Part shown: positions 8,115-16,892 of the stretch, piece after piece | Layout of the letters: each line of letters starts with the position of its first letter | Numbering within the stretch: the first letter of the stretch is position 1 | Source: Aliirhizobium wenxiniae | GTDB taxonomy: Bacteria > Pseudomonadota > Alphaproteobacteria > Rhizobiales > Rhizobiaceae | Assembly (NCBI RefSeq): GCF_014201355.1 | Contig: NZ_JACHEG010000007.1 | Span: forward strand, 124,001 to 188,000 | Length of the DNA stretch: 64,000 nucleotides | Direction: 5' to 3' | The notes under the pieces: generated by a model | The model's input: the letters and a program-made list of their open reading frames with translations, nothing else | Told to the model about the DNA's origin: nothing | Databases searched by the model: none | Program-made: the position numbers and the translations under genes

Positions 8115-11100
8115 TTAATGTGTCGACGTGCCACTCTTGGCTTCGTACTTGCCGCCCATCGGCTCTGCGCGGGCGCTCTTGCTGAACAGCCTCATGACGA
8201 ACATGAAGAAGGCCGGCACGAAGAAGATCGCGAGAACGGTGGCGGAGATCATGCCGCCGAGAACGCCGGTACCGATGGCGTTCTGGCTGGCAGCACTTGC
8301 GCCGGTGGCAATCGCCATCGGCACGACACCGAGGGTAAACGCCATCGACGTCATCAGGATCGGGCGGAAGCGAAGATGCGCCGCTTCCACAGTCGCCTCG
8401 TAAGTCGTCTTGCCTTCAGCGCGCAGGTCCTTGGCGAACTCGATGATCAGGATCGCGTTCTTGGCAGACAGACCGACGATCGCGATCAGCCCGACGAGGA
8501 AGTACACATCGTTGGGCATGTTGCGGATCATCACCGCGGCCACGCAACCGATGACACCGAGCGGAACCACCAGCATGACCGCAATCGGGATCGACCAGCT
8601 TTCGTAGAGTGCCGCCAGAAGCAGGAAGACGAACAGGATCGAGAGCCCGATCAGCGCGGGAGCCTGCGAACCGGACTGGATTTCCTGCAGCGACTGGCCG
8701 GTCCATTCGTAACCGAAGCCGCTCGGCAACTGCCCGGCGAGGCGCTGCATTTCCGCAATCGCGTCACCCGACGAGTAACCCGGACCGGCCTGACCGGCGA
8801 TACGGACCGACGGATAGCCGTTGTACCCGACGACCTGGGACGGACCACGCATCCATTCGACAGTTGCGAAGGACGACATCGGCACCATGCCGCCACTGGC
8901 ATTGCGGACGTTCAGCTTCAGAAGGTCCGCCGTCTGCATGCGCTGGTTGCCGTCCGCCTGCACCGTCACGCGTTGCATGCGGCCCGCATTCGGGAAGTCG
9001 TTGACATAGGACGAGCCGAGATTGGCGGTGATCGTCGAGTTGATGTCACCGAAGGTCACGCCGAACGTGTTGGCCTTTTCGCGATCGATCAGCAGGTTCA
9101 CCTGAGCCGCATCCGGCATGCCTTCGATGCGAAGGCCGGCAAGGATCGGGCTCTTGCGAGCTTCCGCCATCAATTGGTCACGCGCAGCGGCGAGCGCCGT
9201 CTGTCCCACACCTGCGCGGTCCTGCAGGCGGAAGGTAAAGCCGGACGAGTTGCCGAGACCCTGGATCGGCGGCGGCGACAGCGAAAACGCGATCGCATCG
9301 CGAATGCCGAAGATCTTGCCGTTGATCCGCTGCGCCAGCGCATTTGCGCTGTCTTCCGGTCCGCGTTCGCTCCAGTCCTTGAGCGTGATGAAGGCGAGAC
9401 CGGCGTTCTGACCGGAACCCGAGAAGGAAAAGCCGTTGATGGCGATGATGCGATCGACAGCCTTTTCCGCCATGGCGATCTTCTCGATCTGCGAGATGAC
9501 GTCGATCGTGCGGTCGGTGCTGGCTTCTGCCGGCGCCTGCACGTCGACGATCAGAAAGCCCTGGTCTTCGTTCGGCAGGAACGATGTCGGCAACTGGATA
9601 TAGGCCCAGCCGAGACCGGCAACCAGCGCGAGGTAGATGATCATGAAGCGGCCGGAGCGCTTGATGATGCCACCGACAGTACTGGAATAACCGTGCGATG
9701 CCTTGTTGAAGCCGCGATTGAAGAGACCGAAGAAGCCCTTCTTCTCGTGGTGGCCTTCCTTGATCGGCTTCAGGAACGAGCCGCAGAGCGCAGGCGTCAG
9801 CGACAAAGCAAGGAAGCCCGAGAAGAGGATCGACACGACCATCGTCAGCGAGAACTGCTGGTAGATGATGCCGACGGCGCCCGGGAAGAAGGCCATCGGC
9901 ACGAACACTGCCGTCAGCACCAGCGTGATGCCGATGATGGCGCCGGAAATCTGCCCCATCGCCTTGCGTGTCGCTTCCTTCGGCGACAGCTTCTCCTCGG
10001 CCATGATGCGTTCGACGTTTTCGACGACGACGATCGCGTCATCGACGAGAATGCCGATCGCCAGAACCATCGCGAACATCGTCAACACGTTGATCGAGAA
10101 CCCGGATGCATACATGACGGCGCAGGTGCCGAGCAGCGCCACAGGCACGACCAAGGCCGGAATGACGGTGTAACGGATGTTCTGCAGGAAGATGAACATG
10201 ACGACGAAGACGAGAATCATCGCCTCGATCAGCGTATGAATGACCTTCTCGATCGAAACCGCCACGAACGGACTGGTGTCATAGGGAATTTCATACTGGA
10301 CGCCAGCCGGGAAATACCTCGCCAGTTCCGCCATCACGTCCTTGACGCCTTCCGAAGCCGCAAGCGCGTTGCCAGTCGGTGACAACTGAATGCCGATGGC
10401 AGCACTCGGCTGACCGTTCAGGCGGCTGGAGAAGTTATAGCTTTCACCCCCCACTTCGACACGGGCAACGTCGCGAAGACGAACCGACGAACCATCGGGA
10501 TTGGCGCGCAGCACGATCGCACCGAACTGCTCGGGCGAGGTGAGCTGTCCTTGGACATTGACGGTTGCCGAAATCTGCTGGCCGATCGGGTTCGGCGTCG
10601 CACCGATGCGTCCACCTGCAACCTGAGCATTCTGAGCCGAAATCGCACTGACGATATCGGCAGAGGTCAGGCTGAGGCCAACCATCTTGTCGGGATCCAT
10701 CCAGATACGCATGGAGCGCTGGGTGGCAAACAGCTGGGCGCTGCCGACGCCATCGACACGACGGATTTCGCCGATAACGTTGCGCTGCAGGTAGTCGCCG
10801 AGACCGATCGCGTCAGTATTGCCGTCCGTCGAGGTCAGGGAAACGACCATAAGGAACGACGTGCCGGCGCGCTCGACGCGAATACCCTGCGAGGTGACGG
10901 CCTGCGGTAGGCGCGGCTCGGCGCGGGCGATACGGTTCTGCACCTCGACCTGCGCTTCACCGATATTGGTGCCGGGGGCGAAGGTGACGTTGATCGAGAT
11001 ACGACCGGAGGATTCGGACGTGGATTCGAAATAGATCAGTCCCGGAACACCGTTCAGCTCGTCTTCGATCGGACGCGTGACACTCTGGTAGATGTTTTCG

Positions 11101-11261
11101 GGAGACGCACCAGGATAGCTGGTGGAGATGGAGATCTGCGGCGGCGCGACATTCGGATACTGCGCGATCGGCAGCATCGGGATCGCGAGCACGCCCGCCA
11201 GCATGATGAAGATCGCGACGACCCACGCAAAGATCGGCCGATCGATGAAGAAACTTGCCAT
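8115..11261 (-). CDS. RND multidrug efflux pump, inner-membrane subunit (AcrB/BepE-like, HAE1)
   Basis: 1048 residues, the full length of a HAE1 pump. The N-terminus (MASFFIDRPIFAWVVAIFIML) and the PN1 motif IAQYPNVAPPQI are typical of AcrB/MexB. The proton-relay Asp pair is seen in TM4 (GILVDDAIVVVENVER) and the Lys in TM10 (GLSAKNAILIIEFAKDL). There are two large periplasmic loops and 12 TM segments. It trades protons for drugs, detergents or bile-like compounds, together with the adaptor encoded 12 bp upstream and an outer-membrane channel not present here. Relatives in this group are Brucella BepE, Agrobacterium AmeB and Sinorhizobium SmeB; I cannot tell which name applies. Confidence 0.93.
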   Translation of the reverse strand: MASFFIDRPIFAWVVAIFIMLAGVLAIPMLPIAQYPNVAPPQISISTSYPGASPENIYQSVTRPIEDELNGVPGLIYFESTSESSGRISINVTFAPGTNIGEAQVEVQNRIARAEPRLPQAVTSQGIRVERAGTSFLMVVSLTSTDGNTDAIGLGDYLQRNVIGEIRRVDGVGSAQLFATQRSMRIWMDPDKMVGLSLTSADIVSAISAQNAQVAGGRIGATPNPIGQQISATVNVQGQLTSPEQFGAIVLRANPDGSSVRLRDVARVEVGGESYNFSSRLNGQPSAAIGIQLSPTGNALAASEGVKDVMAELARYFPAGVQYEIPYDTSPFVAVSIEKVIHTLIEAMILVFVVMFIFLQNIRYTVIPALVVPVALLGTCAVMYASGFSINVLTMFAMVLAIGILVDDAIVVVENVERIMAEEKLSPKEATRKAMGQISGAIIGITLVLTAVFVPMAFFPGAVGIIYQQFSLTMVVSILFSGFLALSLTPALCGSFLKPIKEGHHEKKGFFGLFNRGFNKASHGYSSTVGGIIKRSGRFMIIYLALVAGLGWAYIQLPTSFLPNEDQGFLIVDVQAPAEASTDRTIDVISQIEKIAMAEKAVDRIIAINGFSFSGSGQNAGLAFITLKDWSERGPEDSANALAQRINGKIFGIRDAIAFSLSPPPIQGLGNSSGFTFRLQDRAGVGQTALAAARDQLMAEARKSPILAGLRIEGMPDAAQVNLLIDREKANTFGVTFGDINSTITANLGSSYVNDFPNAGRMQRVTVQADGNQRMQTADLLKLNVRNASGGMVPMSSFATVEWMRGPSQVVGYNGYPSVRIAGQAGPGYSSGDAIAEMQRLAGQLPSGFGYEWTGQSLQEIQSGSQAPALIGLSILFVFLLLAALYESWSIPIAVMLVVPLGVIGCVAAVMIRNMPNDVYFLVGLIAIVGLSAKNAILIIEFAKDLRAEGKTTYEATVEAAHLRFRPILMTSMAFTLGVVPMAIATGASAASQNAIGTGVLGGMISATVLAIFFVPAFFMFVMRLFSKSARAEPMGGKYEAKSGTSTH

Positions 11262-11273
11262 ACGATCGGATCC

Positions 11274-12461
11274 TTACTTCTGTGCCGCCGGGGCTTCGCC
11301 TGCCGCTGCTTCAGCCGCAGGCTTTTCCGGGCTCCAGGGCTGCGGGTTGACGGTGGCTCCGGGTGCAGTCTTCTGGAAGCCGTCGGCGATGACCTTGTCG
11401 CCGGCCTTCAGGCCCTGCGAGATGACCCAGCGATCGCCAAGCGCACGGCCGACATTGACGCGGCGCTGCTCGGCCTTGTTGCCTTCACCGACGACAAGCA
11501 CGCTTGCCTGACCGCCCGGATCGCGCTGAACCGCCTGCTGCGGAACCGCAAAGGCTTCCCTCTCGACACCCTGCTGGATCTGGACGCGCACATACATGCC
11601 CGGCAGAAGGTCGCCGTCCGGATTGGGGAATTCACCACGCAGCGTCACCTGGCCGGTCGTTTCATCGACGGCGGCTTCGGAGAACAGCAGGCGTCCCGTC
11701 TGGGCGTAAGGCGTGCCGTCATCGAGAAGCAGCTTCACTTCCGCCTCATTGTCGCCAGTCATCAACTTGCCGTCTTCGAGCGCCTTGCGCAGGCGGATCA
11801 GGTCAGCAGCCGGCTGGGTGAAATCGGCATAGATCGGGTCGAGCTGCTGGATGGTTGCAAGGTTCTCGGTGCTGTTGGCGCTGACAAGTGCGCCTTCGGT
11901 GATCAGCGCACGGCCGATGCGGCCGCTGATCGGCGCGGTGACCTGCGAATACTGCAGGTTGAGATTTGCCTGTGCGAGGCCGGCCTCGGCAACGGCGACT
12001 TCGGCATCAGCCTGTGCCAGCTGCGAGATCGCGTTATCGAATTCCTGCTGCGAAGCAACGTTGGAGCGACGCAGCTGCTGCTGGCGATCGGACGTCTGGC
12101 GCGCCTGCAACTGGGCAGCCTTGGCCCGTGCAACCGTTGCCTTGGCGCTATCGACCTGCACCTGGAACGGCGCCGGATCGATGCGGTAAAGGACATCGCC
12201 GCGGTTGACCTGCGAGCCCTGCTCGAACACCTGCTCGACGACGATACCGGCCACACGCGGGCGAACTTCTGCAAGCCGGGTCGGCGAGATGCGTCCCGGA
12301 AGTTCGTTGATGATCGGCAGCGATTCAGCCGCAATCGTCACGACACCGACAGGACTGGGCGGAGGCGCCTGCTTGGCCTGCCCCTGCTGCTCCTGCTGGC
12401 ACCCTGCCAGAAATGCGAGACCAGACAAAAGTGCGAGAGCGCGCAGCGGCGTCTTTTGCAT
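11274..12461 (-). CDS. RND efflux periplasmic adaptor subunit (AcrA/BepD-like lipoprotein)
   Basis: 395 residues. The signal peptide ends in a lipobox (FLAGC, Cys21), so this is an inner-membrane-anchored lipoprotein. The membrane-fusion order is visible: a lipoyl half-motif (VRPRVAGIVVEQVFEQGSQVNRGDVLYRID in pieces, about 65-95), a coiled-coil hairpin (about 100-165), the second lipoyl half (APISGRIGRALITEGALV), then beta-barrel and membrane-proximal domains (GMYVRVQIQQGVE). It is the first gene of the adaptor-pump operon; its promoter region has an AcrR-like dyad. Confidence 0.92.
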   Translation of the reverse strand: MQKTPLRALALLSGLAFLAGCQQEQQGQAKQAPPPSPVGVVTIAAESLPIINELPGRISPTRLAEVRPRVAGIVVEQVFEQGSQVNRGDVLYRIDPAPFQVQVDSAKATVARAKAAQLQARQTSDRQQQLRRSNVASQQEFDNAISQLAQADAEVAVAEAGLAQANLNLQYSQVTAPISGRIGRALITEGALVSANSTENLATIQQLDPIYADFTQPAADLIRLRKALEDGKLMTGDNEAEVKLLLDDGTPYAQTGRLLFSEAAVDETTGQVTLRGEFPNPDGDLLPGMYVRVQIQQGVEREAFAVPQQAVQRDPGGQASVLVVGEGNKAEQRRVNVGRALGDRWVISQGLKAGDKVIADGFQKTAPGATVNPQPWSPEKPAAEAAAGEAPAAQK

Positions 12462-12492
12462 CGGAAAGCTCCAACTGAGGGGGAGAGAAATT

Positions 12493-12516
12493 TACATACA
12501 AACTAATACGTATATA
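12493..12516. promoter_or_regulatory. Putative TetR/AcrR-family operator (24-bp dyad)
   Basis: TACATAC, ten bases, then GTATATA: one mismatch from a perfect dyad. It lies 32 bp before the adaptor start. The arrangement is the same as the 24-bp AcrR operator in E. coli acrA (TACATAC-N10-GTATGTA). The binding protein is inferred to be the TetR regulator encoded at 7402-8022. Confidence 0.6.
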
Positions 12517-12882
12517 AATTATCGCAAATTGATTTTGAATATCACGGTGGTTGAGGAACGGCATATCACTGCATGCCAGAATTGCTCAACCGAGAAGCGC
12601 TGCGACAATCCGTAAAGGCATGCGTCATTACCGCCCAAGCGATCCGTAAAACCAAAAACAGACAACTAAAATAATGAAATCAATATCTTGATCAGTACCA
12701 TCGAGCGACTACAATCGCCTCGACAGCATTGGACACGGTCATGCCGCCCGATGCAACAGCCTGCCGCCAATCTAACATAGTTTTGATGAAAAGCAGCCGC
12801 AAATTTGAAAACGAGCAGACCGGTTACTGCGGGTGAATGGCCATACCCGCGCCAGCATGAACATCATTTAATCTTCGCTGCG

Positions 12883-12910
12883 TTGACAGGCCGGCAGTGA
12901 AAAACAATAT
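12883..12910 (+). promoter_or_regulatory. Candidate sigma70-type promoter of macAB
   Basis: TTGACA (12883-12888), a 16-bp spacer and CAATAT (12905-12910) lie 38 bp before the macA-like start. CAATAT resembles the rhizobial -10 consensus (CTATAT). Confidence 0.45.
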
Positions 12911-12947
12911 CGGTACTCATCGGTTTTAAAAAGGTTGAGTATCTCGC

Positions 12948-14153
12948 ATGCGTCTCAAGACGGCCCTGCCACTCCTGCTTATCGCGCTTGTCATCATAGG
13001 TGTCGGCACCGCCTTTACCCTGTCGTCATCGGCCTCCACTGCGGCAGTGCTGACGACGCCCGTGGCGCGCGGCAATGTGGAATCGACGGTTCTCGCGACG
13101 GGCACCCTCAAGCCCTCGCGGCTGGTCGCAGTCGGCTCACAAGCATCAGGTCGCATCACTTCGCTGAAGGTCGCCGTCGGTGACACGGTGAAGGCGGGCG
13201 ATCTCATCGCACTCATCGATTCCACCACGCAGGACAACGCGCTGAAAACCGCCAGGGCAGCGCTCGCCAATGTTCAGGCACAACGCAATGAACGCGTTGC
13301 AGAGCTGGAAAACGCCAACCTCACCCTCGCTCGCCAACAGGCGATCTACGAGAAACAGGCAGGCTCCCGCGCCGACCTGCAAACCGCCGAAGCGGAAGTG
13401 AAGGTCGTCACGGCACAGATCGAGGCGCTCGACGCGCAGATCACCGAGGCCGAGGTCGCCGTCGAGACAGCGCAGGCGGATGTCGGCTATACGCGGATCA
13501 GCGCGCCGATGGACGGCACGGTTCTGGCGATCGTCAACCAGGAAGGTCGCACCGTCAACGCGACGCAATCGGCCCCCACCATCGTCGCTCTCGGCGACCT
13601 CACCCGGATGACGGTCCGTGCCGAGATTTCCGAAGCCGATATCACCCGCGTCGAAGCCGGACAGAAGGTGCGTTTCAACGTCATCGGCGACCGGGCGAGA
13701 TCCTATGACGCGACGCTTGCGGCGATCGAGCCTGCGCCGGAAACGATCGTCGATGACAGCAGCGTCGCCACATCCAGCACCGGCTCATCATCCTCCTCGT
13801 CCTCATCCTCCTCCTCGGCGATCTACTATATCGGCGTCTTCGACATCCCGAACGACGACGGCCGTTTCCGCACCTACATGTCCGCCGAGGTCAACATCAT
13901 CCTCGGTTCGGCAGCAGATGTGCTCACCATCCCCTCCTCCGCCCTGCCGGAAACAGCTGCAACGGGCGAAGCCCAGGTCCGCGTCGAGAAGGACGGCAGG
14001 ATTGAGACCCGCCAGGTCGAGATCGGCCTTAACAACAAGATCACCGCCGAGGTCAGGTCCGGCCTTTCCGAGGGCGAGCGGGTGGTGATCGGCGAAGGCT
14101 CGGCTGCACCATCGACATCCAGCAGTCGCGGCGGTCCGCCGCCGATGTTCTGA
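12948..14153 (+). CDS. macA: MacA-like periplasmic adaptor of an ABC efflux system
   Basis: 401 residues. One N-terminal anchor (about 7-25) is followed by the first lipoyl half (GSQASGRITSLKVAVGDTVKAGDLIALID in pieces), a coiled-coil hairpin (about 95-165), the second lipoyl half (ISAPMDGTVLAIVNQEGRTV) and beta-barrel domains. It forms the adaptor of a MacAB-type system with the ATPase/permease encoded 13 bp downstream. Oddity: about residues 276-290 hold a low-complexity serine run (ten or more Ser) inside the beta-barrel region, where MacA homologues have a short loop. The C-terminus is also Ser/Pro/Gly rich. The family exports macrolides, peptides or siderophores. Confidence 0.88.
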   Translation: MRLKTALPLLLIALVIIGVGTAFTLSSSASTAAVLTTPVARGNVESTVLATGTLKPSRLVAVGSQASGRITSLKVAVGDTVKAGDLIALIDSTTQDNALKTARAALANVQAQRNERVAELENANLTLARQQAIYEKQAGSRADLQTAEAEVKVVTAQIEALDAQITEAEVAVETAQADVGYTRISAPMDGTVLAIVNQEGRTVNATQSAPTIVALGDLTRMTVRAEISEADITRVEAGQKVRFNVIGDRARSYDATLAAIEPAPETIVDDSSVATSSTGSSSSSSSSSSSAIYYIGVFDIPNDDGRFRTYMSAEVNIILGSAADVLTIPSSALPETAATGEAQVRVEKDGRIETRQVEIGLNNKITAEVRSGLSEGERVVIGEGSAAPSTSSSRGGPPPMF

Positions 14154-14166
14154 CGGGAGCAAGTCG

Positions 14167-16116
14167 ATGACAGACCCCTTGATTTCGCTCGCCGGCCTGC
14201 GCCGCGACTATGCCTCCGGTGACGGCACGATCACCGTCCTGAAAGACGTCGACCTGACGATCGAACGCGGCGAGATGGTCGCGATCATCGGTGCCTCCGG
14301 CTCCGGCAAGTCGACGCTCATGAACATTCTCGGCCTGCTCGACCGGCCGACCGCCGGCACATACAAGATTTCCGGCCGCGAGACATCCGCCCTCGACAAC
14401 GACGACCGCTCGGCGCTGAGACGCGAGCATTTCGGCTTCATCTTCCAGCGCTATCATCTGCTGGACGAAATCTCGGCGCTCTCCAATGTCGAGATCCCGG
14501 CGGTCTATGCGGGCCGCGACCGCAGCCAGCGGCGCGAGCGAGCCGCCGCCCTGCTCGGACGCCTCGGCATGGCGGATCGCACCGAACACAGGCCGGGACA
14601 CCTCTCCGGCGGCCAGCAGCAGCGCGTGTCAATTGCTCGCGCCCTGATGAACGATGCCGACGTGATCCTCGCCGACGAACCGACCGGTGCGCTCGACAAG
14701 GCAAGCGGCGAGGAAGTGCTGCGCATTCTCGACGAGCTGCATGCCGAAGGCCGCACCATCATCATCGTCACCCATGATGCGACAGTGGCCGCAAGAGCCG
14801 AGCGCATCATCGAGATCTCCGACGGTCGCATCATTTCCGACACGCGCTCCAGAGCCCTTCCCGTTTCGGCTCCGGAAACAAAACCGCGAACCGTCGCACC
14901 GGCAAATCGCGTCGGCGCCGGTTTCGACCGTTTTCGCGAAGCCTTCCTGATGGCCTGCAAGGCATTGAAGACGCATCGAATGCGCTCGTTCCTGACAATG
15001 CTCGGTATCATCATCGGCATCGCCTCGGTGATCTCGGTCGTGGCGCTCGGCACCGGCAGCCAGCAGAAGGTGCTCGCCAATATCAGCAGTCTCGGCACCA
15101 ACACGCTGGAAGTCTTTCCCGGCAACGGGTTCGGCGACATGCGATCGGGCCGGGTGAAGACCCTGGTGGTCTCCGACGCCAATGCGCTTGCGAAACTACC
15201 CTATATCGCCGCCGCGACGCCAACGGTCTCGACCAGCACCACAGCACGTTTCGGCGCGACCGAAGCCAATGCCCTGATCAACGGCGTCGGCAGCAAGTAT
15301 TTCGAGGTCAAGGGCTCGAAGCTCGTCGCCGGCCGTTTCTTCGACGATGCCGGCGTGCAGGCCATGGAACAGGATGCGGTCATCGATGAGAACACCGCAA
15401 AAACCCTGTTCGGCAGCGATACCGCTCAAGCAATCGGCCAGGTATTTCTGGCAGGCAGCGTGCCGTCGCGGGTGATCGGCGTGATCTCGTCGCAGCAGGG
15501 CGGTTTCGGCTCCAGCGACAATCTCTCCATCTACCTGCCCTATACCAGCGTGCAGACCCGTTTCACCGGCGACCAGTCGCTGCGCAGCATCACGCTCAGG
15601 ATCAGCGACGATGCCGACACCAGCGTTGCCGAACAGGCGGTCACCACCTTCCTCACCGGCCGCCACGGCACCAAGGACTTCTTCGTGCTGAATACCGACG
15701 ACATTCGCCAGACCATCACCAGCACGACCCAGACGATGACGCTGCTGATCGGCGCGATCGCGGTCATTTCGCTGATCGTCGGCGGTATCGGTGTGATGAA
15801 CATCATGCTGGTCTCGGTCTCCGAACGGGTGGGCGAAATCGGCGTGCGCATGGCGGTCGGAGCCAGACGGCAGGATATCCTGCAGCAGTTCCTGATCGAG
15901 GCCGTGCTCGTCTGCCTGATCGGCGGCGTGCTCGGCGTGGCGCTCGCGCTTCTGTTCGGCGCGACATTCAGCCTGTTCGGCTCGAGCTTCAGCCTCGTGT
16001 TCACCACTGCACCCATCGTTCTTGCAGTCGTTTCGTCCTGCCTCATCGGCATCGCCTTTGGCTATCTTCCGGCCCGCAACGCGTCGCGGCTTGATCCGGT
16101 GGCGGCTCTTGCGTGA
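14167..16116 (+). CDS. macB: MacB-like ABC transporter, fused ATPase and permease
   Basis: 649 residues, the usual MacB length. The N-terminal ATPase (about 5-225) has Walker A GASGSGKS, signature LSGGQQQR, Walker B VILADEPTGALD and switch His in VTHD. The C-terminal part has the MacB arrangement: TM1 (about 275-300), a large periplasmic domain (about 300-520), then three TM segments with the FtsX-like motif GGIGVMNIMLVSVSERVGEIGVRMA in pieces. It works by mechanotransmission with the MacA-like protein and an outer-membrane channel. It is the second gene of the macAB operon, with a TetR gene 28 bp downstream. Confidence 0.93.
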   Translation: MTDPLISLAGLRRDYASGDGTITVLKDVDLTIERGEMVAIIGASGSGKSTLMNILGLLDRPTAGTYKISGRETSALDNDDRSALRREHFGFIFQRYHLLDEISALSNVEIPAVYAGRDRSQRRERAAALLGRLGMADRTEHRPGHLSGGQQQRVSIARALMNDADVILADEPTGALDKASGEEVLRILDELHAEGRTIIIVTHDATVAARAERIIEISDGRIISDTRSRALPVSAPETKPRTVAPANRVGAGFDRFREAFLMACKALKTHRMRSFLTMLGIIIGIASVISVVALGTGSQQKVLANISSLGTNTLEVFPGNGFGDMRSGRVKTLVVSDANALAKLPYIAAATPTVSTSTTARFGATEANALINGVGSKYFEVKGSKLVAGRFFDDAGVQAMEQDAVIDENTAKTLFGSDTAQAIGQVFLAGSVPSRVIGVISSQQGGFGSSDNLSIYLPYTSVQTRFTGDQSLRSITLRISDDADTSVAEQAVTTFLTGRHGTKDFFVLNTDDIRQTITSTTQTMTLLIGAIAVISLIVGGIGVMNIMLVSVSERVGEIGVRMAVGARRQDILQQFLIEAVLVCLIGGVLGVALALLFGATFSLFGSSFSLVFTTAPIVLAVVSSCLIGIAFGYLPARNASRLDPVAALA

Positions 16117-16144
16117 TACCGCCGGACATAAGACACTGCGATTG

Positions 16145-16789
16145 ATGGATAGCGACGACACGATGCCCGAAATGAAACGTTCAAGGGGACGCCCGAAAAC
16201 GCAGAGCGACGATGAACGCCGGCAGGCGATCGTCGAGGAGGCCCAGCGCACCTTCGTCGAACTCGGCTATCGCGGCACCACGACCGATATCGTGGCGGCG
16301 CGATGTCGTATCTCCAAGCAGACCCTCTATCGGGTATTCGAAAGCAAGGCGGATCTATTTCTCGCGGTCGTCGGCTCCCATCGCCGGATGATGCTCGCTC
16401 TCCCGCGCCCCGAGAATGAAGACAGGCCCGTCGATGAGGTTTTGGCAGATATCTTCATGATCGACATCGACGAGGCGGCGGAACGGGAACGCGAAGCCTT
16501 CATCTCCTTCGTCATAAGGGAATCGCAGCAGGTTCCCGAACTGGTCGATATTTTGCACCGGGAGGGTGTCGACCGATCACGAAAGCTTCTCGCGGAATGG
16601 CTCGATCTTCAGGTTGGCCGCAGGATGCTTGCGATCGACAACACATTGAGCGGCGCCCGCATGCTGATGGACCTTCTGTTCGGGGGCATGGCCGGGCCGG
16701 GCAGCCGTGACTGGAAGGACCGCGCGGATCGCAACCGCCATCTACGGCGCTGCATCGGCGTCTTCGTCCGGGGAAACCAGCCTCACTGA
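16145..16789 (+). CDS. TetR/AcrR family regulator between two export operons
   Basis: 214 residues when started at ATG 16145 (MDSDDTMPEMKRS). The TetR HTH spans about residues 22-68, with TTDIVAARCRISKQTLYRVF as recognition region. The C-terminal domain is of the AefR/CecR-like kind. It follows macB by 28 bp and precedes the HlyD/RbbA operon by about 100 bp. It could repress either or both; the dyad at 16821-16836 in front of the latter is the best candidate operator. E. coli CecR (YbiH) is a TetR repressor placed next to a similar HlyD/ABC-2 export operon (ybhGFSR), a useful parallel. A longer frame reaching back to 16022 overlaps macB and is less likely. Confidence 0.82.
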   Translation: MDSDDTMPEMKRSRGRPKTQSDDERRQAIVEEAQRTFVELGYRGTTTDIVAARCRISKQTLYRVFESKADLFLAVVGSHRRMMLALPRPENEDRPVDEVLADIFMIDIDEAAEREREAFISFVIRESQQVPELVDILHREGVDRSRKLLAEWLDLQVGRRMLAIDNTLSGARMLMDLLFGGMAGPGSRDWKDRADRNRHLRRCIGVFVRGNQPH

Positions 16790-16820
16790 ATGCGGGCACC
16801 AACATTCAGCAAAAGGTTGC

Positions 16821-16836
16821 ATTGACCGTGGTCAAT
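16821..16836. promoter_or_regulatory. Putative TetR operator before the HlyD/RbbA operon
   Basis: ATTGACC, a 2-bp spacer (GT) and GGTCAAT form a perfect 7-bp inverted repeat. It contains a TTGACC that could double as a -35 element. It sits 57 bp before the HlyD-like gene and 31 bp after the tetR stop. Confidence 0.5.
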
Positions 16837-16892
16837 TCGCCATGACGCCATAAGTCTATCGTCACGGGAACATTTGCAATTGCCTGGGGACA

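Larger units (their letters stand above)
12462..12947. other. Divergent intergenic region between two efflux operons, 486 bp
   Basis: This AT-richer stretch holds the promoter and operator of the minus-strand RND operon near 12490-12520 and a plausible sigma70-type promoter for macAB near 12883-12910. I saw no gene in the middle part (12540-12870). Confidence 0.5.

Noticed and set aside
8040..10382. A 780-codon open frame on the plus strand.
   Set aside because: Antisense shadow of the RND pump gene; the composition (His/Asp/Arg) is typical of such shadows.
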